A stretch of DNA of 64,000 nt from Halosolutus amylolyticus (GTDB taxonomy: Archaea; Halobacteriota; Halobacteria; Halobacteriales; Natrialbaceae): assembly GCF_023566055.1 (NCBI RefSeq), contig NZ_JALIQP010000001.1, forward strand, positions 1,245,252-1,309,251, given 5' to 3'. The notes under the pieces are model-generated. The model was given only the letters and a program-made list of their open reading frames with translations. It was not told the origin of the DNA and searched no databases. The position numbers and the translations under genes were made by a program. This document shows, one piece after another, positions 51,359 to 58,795 of this stretch (positions are counted from its first letter, which is position 1; the number at the start of each line of letters is the position of its first letter).

Positions 51359-52744
51359 ATGTCATCCAACGATGGGTCCATCGAACTGGCGTACGAGTTA
51401 GAAGAGAAACCGCCGACGCTCAAGGCGATCTTCCTCGGCTTACAACACGTCTCGGCGATGTTCGTTCCGACGATCGCCGTGGCCATCATCGTCGCCGGAG
51501 CGATCGGGGTCGGGGCCGCCGACACGACCTATCTGATCCAGATGGTGCTGATATTCTCCGGGCTGGCGACGCTCTTGCAGGTGTTCCCGATCGGTCCGGT
51601 CGGGGCGCGCCTCCCCATCGTCATGGGGTCGAGTTTCGCGTTCGTCGGTGCGGCGATCTCGATCGGCGGACAGTACGGTCTCGACGCCGTCTTCGGTGCG
51701 ATCGTCATCGCGGCGCTCGTCGAGATCCTCATCGGCTGGCAGTACAAGCGAGTCAAACAGCTGTTCCCGCCGCTCGTAACGGGCCTCATCGTGATGATCA
51801 TCGGCCTCTACCTGATCCCGGTCGGAATGGACTACGTGGCCGGCGGCGCCGAAGCCCCCGACTACGGCGCGCCGTATCACCTCGGACTCGCCGGGCTGGT
51901 CCTGGCGATCACCGTCGGGATGAACCTCTTCATGGAGGGCATCTGGCGCATCCTCAGCATTCTCATCGGGATCGTCGTCGGCTACGTCGCGGCCGTCGCC
52001 ATCGGCATCGTCGACTTCACGGCAGTCGCGGAAGCGAGCTGGTTCGCGCTCCCGATTCCCGGTCGATTCGGGTTCGCGTTCGAACCGATCGCCATCCTGA
52101 CGTTCACCGCGATCCACATCACGGCGGCGATCGAGTCGATCGGCGACATGTCCGGCATCACGGCCGCGGAAGGACGGAACCCGGACGACTCGGAGATCCG
52201 CGGCGGCCTGTTCGTCGACGGCATCGGGAGTTCGATCGGGGCCATCTTCGGGGCGTTCCCGCTGACGACGTTCTCGCAGAACGTCGGCATCATCAACTTC
52301 ACTGGCGTTATGAGCCGGTACGTGGTTGGCGTCGGCGGCGTCGTGCTGTTGTTGCTCGGATTCATTCCCAAGGTCAGCGCCGTCGTCGCGACGATTCCCG
52401 ACTCCGTCCTCGGTGGTGCGGTGCTCGTCATGTTCGGGATGGTGATGGCGAGCGGTCTGCGGCTCATCTTCCTGAACGAGCGCATGAACCGGCGGAACAT
52501 GGTCATCATCGCCGTCTCGATCGGACTCGGCCTCGGCGTCGAGGTGCGACCCGAGATATTCGAGGCGATGCCGGAGGGCGTCGACATCTTCTTCGGCAAC
52601 GCGGTCATCATGACCGCCTTCGCGGCGGTGCTCCTCAACTCGCTCGTCCCGCGCCCGGACGGCGACTACGAGATGGGCCTCGAAGAACCGGTCGACGGCG
52701 ACGATCCGTCACCCGCCGACCCGACCGTCGTCCAGGAGGACTGA
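51359..52744 (+). CDS. NCS2-family xanthine/uracil-type permease
   Basis: 461 residues. It has the NAT (nucleobase-ascorbate transporter) plan: LGLQHVSAMFVPTIAVAIIV near the start, PIVMGSSFAFVGA, LIGLYLIPV-type helices, GVGGVVLLLLGFIPKVSAVV, the IESIGDMSGITAAEGR loop (helix 8), and TFSQNVGIINFTGVMSR, with QN in the NAT signature position (helix 10). That fits uric acid/xanthine importers of the UacT/PbuX kind. A TATA-like patch (gaatttatcac, 51315) lies 36 nt upstream of ATG 51359. Followed after 12 bp by a short ORF and then ade. Confidence 0.9.
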   Translation: MSSNDGSIELAYELEEKPPTLKAIFLGLQHVSAMFVPTIAVAIIVAGAIGVGAADTTYLIQMVLIFSGLATLLQVFPIGPVGARLPIVMGSSFAFVGAAISIGGQYGLDAVFGAIVIAALVEILIGWQYKRVKQLFPPLVTGLIVMIIGLYLIPVGMDYVAGGAEAPDYGAPYHLGLAGLVLAITVGMNLFMEGIWRILSILIGIVVGYVAAVAIGIVDFTAVAEASWFALPIPGRFGFAFEPIAILTFTAIHITAAIESIGDMSGITAAEGRNPDDSEIRGGLFVDGIGSSIGAIFGAFPLTTFSQNVGIINFTGVMSRYVVGVGGVVLLLLGFIPKVSAVVATIPDSVLGGAVLVMFGMVMASGLRLIFLNERMNRRNMVIIAVSIGLGLGVEVRPEIFEAMPEGVDIFFGNAVIMTAFAAVLLNSLVPRPDGDYEMGLEEPVDGDDPSPADPTVVQED

Positions 52745-52756
52745 CGGAGACGACAT

Positions 52757-52879
52757 ATGGCCACCGAATGGACGTTCACGCGGCCCGCGCACGGGCCGAC
52801 TCCGATCGATCGCCCGGCCGATCGGGTGTCGGCCGCGACGGCCAGCGGGCGGACCGCCACTGCTGGAGGTGACGAATGA
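52757..52879 (+). CDS. Short ORF before ade, possible leader peptide
   Basis: 40 residues (MATEWTFTRPAHGPTPIDRP ...) starting 12 bp after the permease stop and ending in TGA that overlaps the ade ATG (ATGA). It is basic and Thr/Pro/Arg-rich with no recognisable domain. The overlap could couple its translation to ade. Coding status is uncertain. Confidence 0.35.
   Translation: MATEWTFTRPAHGPTPIDRPADRVSAATASGRTATAGGDE
52865..52872 (+). promoter_or_regulatory. Shine-Dalgarno site for ade
   Basis: GGAGGTGA, with a six-base spacing to ATG 52876. It is one of the clearest ribosome-binding sites in the window and decides the ade start. Confidence 0.7.
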
Positions 52880-54546
52880 CTCGCGTCGACACGCTCGTTC
52901 GCGGGACGCTCGTCAACGTCAACACGGCCACGCTCGAGGACCGCGCGATCGCGATCGACGACGGGGAGGTCGTGGCGCTCGAGGAGCGGCCGGCGGATCG
53001 CGAACTGGAGGCCGAGTACGTCGCCCCGGGACTGATCGACGCGCACAAGCACGTCGAATCGAGCATGGTCACGGTACCCCAGTACGGCGACGCGATGGTG
53101 CCTCGCGGGGTGACGAGCGTCGTCCACGACCCCCATGAGATCGCGAACGTCCTCGGCGCGGCGGGCGTCCGGGCCGTCTTCGAGGACGCGACGAAGACGC
53201 CGCTGAAGGTCCGGTTCAGCGTCCCCTCGAGCGTTCCGGCGTCGAGCCTGCAGGACGGCGGTGCCACGCTCGACGCGGACGACGTCGTGGCGTTGCTCGA
53301 TCACGAACACGTCGTCGCGCTCGGCGAGGTGATGGACCTCCCCGCGCTCGTGTCGGGCGAGACGGACCTGCACGCGAAGATCCGGGCCGCCCGGGAGCGC
53401 GGGTTGACCGTCGACGGGCACCTGCCCCGGGTGACCGGATCGGACCTGCAGGAAGCCGCGCGCTACCTCGACACCGACCACGAGAGCATCACCGAGGCCG
53501 AGGCGCGCGAGAAAGTCGATCTCGGGTTCCGGGTCTACCTGCGCGAGGGGTCGTCGTCGAAGAACCTCGCCGACCTCGTCGGCCTCGTCGACGAGGTTCC
53601 CACGCGTCGGCTGTCGCTGTGTTCGGACGATCGAGACGTGGTCGACCTGGTCGAGAACGGCGGCGTCGACTTCGCGGTGCGCAAGGCGATCGACCTGGGC
53701 GTCGACCCGGTCGAAGCCGTGCAGATGGCGACGCTCAACACGGCCGAGGCCTACGACCTCCCGTTCGGCCGGATCGAACCCGGCGCGCCGGCCGACCTGG
53801 TGTTGCTCGACGATCTCGAGACGTGGGCCGTCGAGCACGTGCTCGTCGACGGGAATCTCGATCCCACGCGTACCGATCGCGACCCGCCGTCGACCGCGCT
53901 CTCGACGGGGACCGTCGACTTCGATCCGATCACGGGACGGGACCTGGCGCTCGAGGCCCCGGACTCGTCGACCGAACGCGCCGACGTCCGGGTGATCGAC
54001 CTCACCGGGGGGATCCAGACCGGCCGCGCGGAGGCGTCCCTGCCGATCGTCGACGGCGCGATCGAACCGCGTCCCGACGACGACGTGCTCTCGATCGCGG
54101 TCGTCGAGCGCCACGGTCGCGACGGCGGGATCGGTCGCGGCTTCGTCCGCGGACTCGGCCTCGAGCGGGGCGCGATCGGGTCGACGGTCGCCCACGACGC
54201 ACACAACTGCGTCGTCGCGGGGACGTCCGTCGACGCGATGGCGCAGGTCGCGAACCACCTCCGGGACGTCGACGGCGGCATCGCCGTCTCCGATCCGGAC
54301 CGGGACGGCGAGGGGATCGCGGCGGTTCCCCTGCCCGTCGCTGGCCTGATGTCCGACCGGCCGTTGACGGTCGTCTGCGACCAGTTCGAGACGGTGATCG
54401 ATCGCACCGAGGACCTCGGACTCGATCGGCACGGACTGATGACCCTCTCGTTCCTCGCGCTCGAGGTGATCCCCGAGTACCGGCTGACGAACCGGGGGCT
54501 GGTCGACGTCGAGCGCTGGGAGCACGTCGACGTCGTGATCGAGTGA
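52876..54546 (+). CDS. ade: Adenine deaminase
   Basis: 556 residues (MTRVDTLVRGTLVNVNTATL). YVAPGLIDAHKHVESSMVTV carries the HxH-type metal site followed by ESS, and MVPRGVTSVVHDPHEIANVL is the expected next metal-ligand block. Further motifs are HLPRVTGSDLQEA, VREGSSSKNL-like, FAVRKAIDLGVDPVEAVQMA and ALFGVQT-free C-terminus with VAHDAHNCVVAGTS. This is the Mn/Fe-dependent Ade type: adenine + water to hypoxanthine + ammonia. The product feeds Hpt (59684) or the XDH-type enzymes. It is linked to the permease operon by a short ORF. Confidence 0.92.
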   Translation: MTRVDTLVRGTLVNVNTATLEDRAIAIDDGEVVALEERPADRELEAEYVAPGLIDAHKHVESSMVTVPQYGDAMVPRGVTSVVHDPHEIANVLGAAGVRAVFEDATKTPLKVRFSVPSSVPASSLQDGGATLDADDVVALLDHEHVVALGEVMDLPALVSGETDLHAKIRAARERGLTVDGHLPRVTGSDLQEAARYLDTDHESITEAEAREKVDLGFRVYLREGSSSKNLADLVGLVDEVPTRRLSLCSDDRDVVDLVENGGVDFAVRKAIDLGVDPVEAVQMATLNTAEAYDLPFGRIEPGAPADLVLLDDLETWAVEHVLVDGNLDPTRTDRDPPSTALSTGTVDFDPITGRDLALEAPDSSTERADVRVIDLTGGIQTGRAEASLPIVDGAIEPRPDDDVLSIAVVERHGRDGGIGRGFVRGLGLERGAIGSTVAHDAHNCVVAGTSVDAMAQVANHLRDVDGGIAVSDPDRDGEGIAAVPLPVAGLMSDRPLTVVCDQFETVIDRTEDLGLDRHGLMTLSFLALEVIPEYRLTNRGLVDVERWEHVDVVIE

Positions 54547-54655
54547 CTGGCGACTCCCGGCCGGCGTCTCCGGACCCGCCCAGCCACCGAACGGCCCGTC
54601 CGCCTGCGGCCACCCTGCCGATCGACCCGTCCGCTCGCGGTTTTGTGCCATGCTA

Positions 54656-54667
54656 ACTCTTATTATC
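54656..54667 (+). promoter_or_regulatory. TATA box for the DsrEFH-YqeB operon
   Basis: ctcttattatcg, 23-34 nt upstream of ATG 54690. It separates this operon from ade and indicates a leaderless start. Confidence 0.5.
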
Positions 54668-54689
54668 GCTCTCTGCCAACGTATCGGAC

Positions 54690-55061
54690 ATGATCCACGT
54701 CGGGTTCTTGCTCACCGGCGGTCCCTTCGACAGCGAACGGTGGCGCACCGCCTACGAACTCGGGCGGGCGGCGCTCGACGCCGGGCACGCGGTCACGTAC
54801 TTTCACTATCTCGACGGCGCGTACGTCCCCGTCGCCGACCAGCACCTCCCCGACTGCTCGGACGCGGGGCTGTACGACCAGATGCCGACCGAGAAGTTCC
54901 AGGAACTGATCGCCGACGGCGCAGAGGTGATCTGCTGTGGGCTCTGTGTCAACGCGCGCGGGATCGACGCCGAGACCGACTACCCGGACGGCGTCGAGGT
55001 CGGCCTGCTCCCGGATCTCGCGGACACGATCGGCGAGGCCGACAGGGTGATCTCGCTATGA
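54690..55061 (+). CDS. DsrE/TusD-like sulfurtransferase subunit
   Basis: 123 residues (MIHVGFLLTGGPFDSERWRT). DsrE-fold: a Gly-rich first strand and helix, YELGRAALDAGHAVTYFHYL, and a Cys-containing loop GAEVICCGLCVNARGIDAET (candidate active Cys pair). It is the first of three consecutive small proteins of the DsrE/DsrF/DsrH (TusDCB) type, overlapping the next by four bases. In TusBCD the trio relays persulfide to TusA-family carriers; here they may relay sulfur or selenium to the molybdenum cofactor machinery. Confidence 0.8.
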   Translation: MIHVGFLLTGGPFDSERWRTAYELGRAALDAGHAVTYFHYLDGAYVPVADQHLPDCSDAGLYDQMPTEKFQELIADGAEVICCGLCVNARGIDAETDYPDGVEVGLLPDLADTIGEADRVISL

Positions 55062-55411
55062 AGCGCGACGTCGTCGTCATGCTCACCCGGGCCCCGTACG
55101 GCCGGGTCCACGTGCCCGAAGGGCTCCGGGCCGCACGCGGCGTCGCGGCCGGCTTCGATCGCCACGACGTCTCGGTCGTGTTCACCCAGGACGGCGTCTA
55201 CGCCGCTCGCGAGGCGATCGATCGGGACGCGCTCAACATGGCGGGCCACCTCGCCGATCTGGACGCGGAGGACGGCGACCTGTTCGTCGACGCGGCCTCG
55301 ATGCGGAAACGGGACGTCACGGGCGACGAGATCGCCCCCGACGTCAGTGTCCGATCGGGCGAGGAGGTCGCATCGATGATCGAACGCGCGGACCACACGC
55401 TGGACTTCTGA
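55058..55411 (+). CDS. DsrF/TusC-like subunit
   Basis: 117 residues (MKRDVVVMLTRAPYGRVHVP). DsrE-superfamily fold with LRAARGVAAGFDRHDVSVVF and TQDGVYAAREAIDRDALNMA. It has no conserved Cys in the DsrE position, as expected of a structural TusC-type partner. It overlaps the previous gene (ATGA) and is followed after two bases by the DsrH-like gene, so they are translationally coupled. Confidence 0.78.
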   Translation: MKRDVVVMLTRAPYGRVHVPEGLRAARGVAAGFDRHDVSVVFTQDGVYAAREAIDRDALNMAGHLADLDAEDGDLFVDAASMRKRDVTGDEIAPDVSVRSGEEVASMIERADHTLDF

Positions 55412-55413
55412 CA

Positions 55414-55659
55414 ATGCTCTACCTGATCGACGAACCGATGGCCGAGATCGGCTGTCGAACGGCAGCGACCGACGGCGACGGCATCGTCGTCCTGATACAG
55501 GACGGCGTCCTGCTCGATCCGGACCTCGACGTACCGACCCTCGCGGTCGAACGGGACGTCGAGATGCGCGGGGTGACTCTCCCCGAGCGGATCGACACCG
55601 TCACGTACGACGAACTGATCGAACTCGTGGTCGACCACGAGGTGACGAGTTTCGTATGA
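55414..55659 (+). CDS. DsrH/TusB-like subunit
   Basis: 81 residues (MLYLIDEPMAEIGCRTAATD). Short DsrH-type fold: a strand, then GDGIVVLIQDGVLLDPDLDV, and a C-terminal ELIELVVDHEVTSFV. One Cys (IGCRT) lies at residue 14. It overlaps the next gene (ATGA), so the whole DsrE-DsrF-DsrH-XdhC/YqeB run is one operon. The pairing of this trio with Se genes is the notable point. Confidence 0.72.
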   Translation: MLYLIDEPMAEIGCRTAATDGDGIVVLIQDGVLLDPDLDVPTLAVERDVEMRGVTLPERIDTVTYDELIELVVDHEVTSFV

Positions 55660-57233
55660 CGCTGTTCGACCGCCTCGACGACCTCGTCGAGCGGGGCCGA
55701 CCGGCCGCGATGCTGACGATCGTCGACAAGGACGGCAGCGCGCCGCGGGACGTGGGCGCGAAGATGCTCGTGACCGCGGACGACGAGTACGGCACGATCG
55801 GCGGCGGGACGGTCGAAGGGCTCGCCGTCGACGAAGCCCGCGAGGTGCTCCGCGGCGACGCGGAACCGGGGGTCCGAACGTACGAACTGCGCCCCGGCGG
55901 CAACACCGGCATGGTCTGTGGCGGCTCGATGGACGTCTTCGTCGATCGGATCCGCGGTCGCTCCCGGCTCTACGTCGCCGGCGGCGGTCACATCGCGGTC
56001 GAACTCGCCGCGATGGGCGAGCGACTCGGCTACGACGTCACGGTCGTCGACGATCGCGAGGGGTACGCGGACCCGGAGCGGTTCCCCGACGAGACCGACG
56101 TCGTCCACGGGGGCTACGACGAGGCGCTCGCCGACCGCCCGATGACGTCGGAGACGGCGGTCGCGGTGGCGACGCGAAGCGGGACGTTCGACCAGCAGGC
56201 CGTCGCCGCCGCGCTCGACGGCGGCGCTGGCTACGTCGGCCTCGTCGCCAGCGAGGACAAGGCCGCACACGTCGTCGACTCGCTCCGCGAGGACGGCTAC
56301 TCGCGTCGGGATCTCGTCCGCGTTCGCTCGCCCGTCGGCCTCGACCTCGGCGGCGGCGGCCCCGCGGACGTCGCGCTCTCGATCCTCGCCGAGATGCATC
56401 GCGATCGCCACGGGGCGAGCGGCGAGCGCGCGACCCGCCTGACTCTCGAGGACCTCGTCGTCGTCCGGGGCGGCGGCGACCTCGGGAGCGGCGTGGTCTA
56501 TCGCCTCCACCGGGCGGGGTTCCCGGTCGTCGTGACCGAGACGGCCCGGCCGACCGTCGTCCGCCGCGCGGTCGCGTTCGCGAGCGCGATGTACGAGGAA
56601 GCAGTCACCGTCCAGGGAGTGACGGCGCGTCGCGTCGCCGACGTGGACGAGGCGATCGCCGTCCTCGCCGACGACGAGGTGCCCGTCCTCGACGATCCGA
56701 ACGCCGCCGTCGTCGACGATCACGACCCCCTGGCCGTCGTCGACGCGATCATGGCGAAGGGGAAGACCGACACCGGGACCCGGCGGGACCTCGCGGACGT
56801 CGTCGTCGGCCTCGGCCCCGGATTCGAGGCCGGCGAGAACGTGGACGCGGTCGTCGAAACCGATCGGGGCCACGAACTCGGTCACGTTATCTACGACGGG
56901 AAACCCAGTCCGTACGACGGCGAACCCGGCGAGCGGCGGGGGTACACCCACGAACGCGTTCTCCGTGCGCCGAGCGCGGGCACCTGGTCGCCAGCCGTCG
57001 AGATCGGGGCACGCGTCGAGGCCGAGTCGATCGTCGGGTACGTCGACGACGACCCCGTGGTCACGGAGATCGACGGGCTCGTCCGGGGCCTCGTCCACGA
57101 CGGCGTCTCCGTCTCCGCCGACGCGAAACTCGGCGACGTCGACCCCCGCGAAGACGTCGATCACACGAAAATCTCGGACAAGGCGCTCTGTCTCGGCGGC
57201 GGCGTTCTCGAGGCGGTGCTCAACCGCTCGTGA
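55656..57233 (+). CDS. XdhC-YqeB fusion, Mo hydroxylase maturation factor
   Basis: 525 residues. Residues 1-262 are XdhC: VDKDGSAPRDVGAKMLVTAD, IGGGTVEGLAVDEAREVL, GMVCGGSMDVFVDRI (Cys), a Rossmann part VAGGGHIAVELAAMGERLGY and RVRSPVGLDLGGGGPADVAL. Residues about 265-525 are YqeB: LVVVRGGGDLGSGVVYRLHR, FPVVVTETARPTVVRRAVAF, VVVGLGPGFEAGENVDAVVE and HERVLRAPSAGTW, with ISDKALCLGGGVLEAVLNRS at the end. XdhC sulfurates and guards the Mo cofactor; YqeB is a marker of selenium-dependent molybdenum hydroxylases. In most genomes the two are separate, so this fusion links the steps directly. Confidence 0.86.
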   Translation: MTLFDRLDDLVERGRPAAMLTIVDKDGSAPRDVGAKMLVTADDEYGTIGGGTVEGLAVDEAREVLRGDAEPGVRTYELRPGGNTGMVCGGSMDVFVDRIRGRSRLYVAGGGHIAVELAAMGERLGYDVTVVDDREGYADPERFPDETDVVHGGYDEALADRPMTSETAVAVATRSGTFDQQAVAAALDGGAGYVGLVASEDKAAHVVDSLREDGYSRRDLVRVRSPVGLDLGGGGPADVALSILAEMHRDRHGASGERATRLTLEDLVVVRGGGDLGSGVVYRLHRAGFPVVVTETARPTVVRRAVAFASAMYEEAVTVQGVTARRVADVDEAIAVLADDEVPVLDDPNAAVVDDHDPLAVVDAIMAKGKTDTGTRRDLADVVVGLGPGFEAGENVDAVVETDRGHELGHVIYDGKPSPYDGEPGERRGYTHERVLRAPSAGTWSPAVEIGARVEAESIVGYVDDDPVVTEIDGLVRGLVHDGVSVSADAKLGDVDPREDVDHTKISDKALCLGGGVLEAVLNRS

Positions 57234-57299
57234 GCGTCCCCCGAATCGCATTGCCCCGCTCGTGAGCGTTCCCGCATCGACTCGATCGTCTCGCGACCG

Positions 57300-58328
57300 T
57301 TACTCGCGGATCGACTCGATCGTGGGATCGACGAGCGCCGCGCCGGAGCCGTCGGTGACGCGGCCGACCTCGCGATGGAAGACTCCGGCAGTCGAGAGGG
57401 CGTCCTCGAACGCCTCGGTCCGCGAGTCCGGGACCGACAGCAACAGGCCGCCGCTCGTCTCCGCGCTCTCTCCGTCCTCGAGTCCGTAGCCGAAGAGCCG
57501 CGAGAGTTCGAGCGTCCCGTCGATGACGGGCAGGTGCGTGAGTTCGACGCCGACGTCGGCGTTCTCGGCGAGGACGCGGGCCTGTCCGAGGAGGCCGAAG
57601 CCCGTGACGTCGGTCGCGGCCGTCGCGTACTCGCGGGCCGCGAGCATGGCGTCCCTGTTCGGGGTCGTCATCCAGCCGAGCGCCTCGTCGGCGACGTGCT
57701 GGACTGGTCGGGGCGTCGCGTCGGCGATCGTCTCGGCGAACTCCCCGTCCCGTACTCGACGGGCGCCCATCGCCGCCTGGGTCCCGAGCGGTTTGGTCAG
57801 GTAGAGGCGCTCGGCGGGCGACGCGTCGCTCGTCCGGAGCAGGTGATCCGGCGACGCGGTCGCGGTAACGGACCCGCCGGCGATCGGCCACGGGTTCATG
57901 ATCGTGTGTCCGCCCCCGACGACGCCGCCCACGTCGTCCACCGCGTCGACGATCCCCTCCAGGATCTCCGTGGCCGCGTCCGTCACCGCTCGCGGGAGGC
58001 CGAGCACGACCAGGAACGTCAGGTCGTCGGCGGCACCGGTCGCGAAGGCGTCGCTGGCGGCGTTGCACGCGGCGACGCGGCCGAACGCGTACGGGTCGTC
58101 CACGATCGGCGTGAAGAAATCGATCGTCGTCACGAGACTGCGATCGTCCGCGATCCGGCGGGCGCTCGCGTCCTCGCCGACGCCGAACTGCAGGTCCGCC
58201 TGCGGGGCCGACAGGCCGACGTCCGCGAGCAACGAGTCGAGGTCGTCCTGCCCGACCTTGCACGAGCAGCCGTGCAGTTCCGCGTACTCGGTCAGGGCCG
58301 GCGAGCGATCGGCCGCCTCGTCGGTCAT
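57300..58328 (-). CDS. selD: Selenide, water dikinase (selenophosphate synthetase)
   Basis: 342 residues from ATG 58328. The N-terminal catalytic motif is HGCSCKVGQDDLDSLL (Cys form, not Sec; Lys follows), then VGEDASARRI, LVTTIDFFTPIVDDPYAFGR, VAACNAASDAFATGA and the C-terminal ATP-grasp-type region (ATDVTGFGLLGQARVLAE). The substrates are selenide + ATP, giving selenophosphate. No Sec-tRNA or SelA/SelB-type gene is in the window, so an orphan SelD that feeds a labile-selenium molybdenum enzyme is the simplest reading. It overlaps the YedF-like gene by four bases. Confidence 0.93.
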   Translation of the reverse strand: MTDEAADRSPALTEYAELHGCSCKVGQDDLDSLLADVGLSAPQADLQFGVGEDASARRIADDRSLVTTIDFFTPIVDDPYAFGRVAACNAASDAFATGAADDLTFLVVLGLPRAVTDAATEILEGIVDAVDDVGGVVGGGHTIMNPWPIAGGSVTATASPDHLLRTSDASPAERLYLTKPLGTQAAMGARRVRDGEFAETIADATPRPVQHVADEALGWMTTPNRDAMLAAREYATAATDVTGFGLLGQARVLAENADVGVELTHLPVIDGTLELSRLFGYGLEDGESAETSGGLLLSVPDSRTEAFEDALSTAGVFHREVGRVTDGSGAALVDPTIESIRE

Positions 58329-58579
58329 GGGTCCCCCTCGATCGGGTCGTCCGCGGTCGGCCGGATCAGCAACTCGAAGCCGCCCTCGGCGTCGTCGGGT
58401 GCCGGCCGATCTTCGACCTCGTAGCCGTGTTTCGTACACGTTCGACGGAGGTTGTGCTCGGCCGGCGGATAGTCGCCGCGAACGAGCAGTTCGTCGCCTG
58501 CCTCGAGGTCGCCGAGCCGTCGTCGGACGATGAGCGCGGGACGCGGACACACTTCTCCGGTGACGTCCACTCGTTCCAT
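58325..58579 (-). CDS. TusA/YedF-like carrier, paralogue 2, coupled to selD
   Basis: 84 residues (MERVDVTGEVCPRPALIVRR). It has the CPRP Cys of the TusA fold, then LRRTCTKHGYEVEDRPAPDD. Its stop overlaps the selD start (ATGA), so the two are produced together. In bacteria a TusA-like protein (YedF) encoded next to selD serves selenium metabolism. Because TusA-fold proteins pass chalcogen as persulfide or perselenide, this is the best candidate for a Se carrier in the system. Confidence 0.85.
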   Translation of the reverse strand: MERVDVTGEVCPRPALIVRRRLGDLEAGDELLVRGDYPPAEHNLRRTCTKHGYEVEDRPAPDDAEGGFELLIRPTADDPIEGDP

Positions 58580-58643
58580 GCGATACTCTACCGAAGCCGT
58601 CCGAATAATTGTGTCGCCGCCGTCGGGTCGTTCGCCCATCACC

Positions 58644-58747
58644 TCGGGTCGCGCGTCCACGCCGGGTCGGGACGAGCACTTCGGGTCGCGCGTCCACGCC
58701 GGGTCGGGACGAGCACTTCGGGTCGCGCGTCCACGCCGGGTCGGGGC
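58644..58747. repeat. 37-bp tandem repeat between the selD and yqeC operons
   Basis: TCGGGTCGCGCGTCCACGCC is the start of a 37-bp unit that begins at 58644, 58681 and 58718; the third is partial. It fills the divergent region between the yedF-like/selD operon and yqeC, and identity between units is very high. No spacer-type variation, so not CRISPR. Confidence 0.85.
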
Positions 58748-58795
58748 GTCCGCGCTCGCCGAAACGCTCATGCTGTCAGCCGGACAGGTGCAGGT

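Noticed and set aside
58644..58747. The 37-bp repeats as a CRISPR array
   Set aside because: The units are directly adjacent with no variable spacers and no cas genes are nearby.
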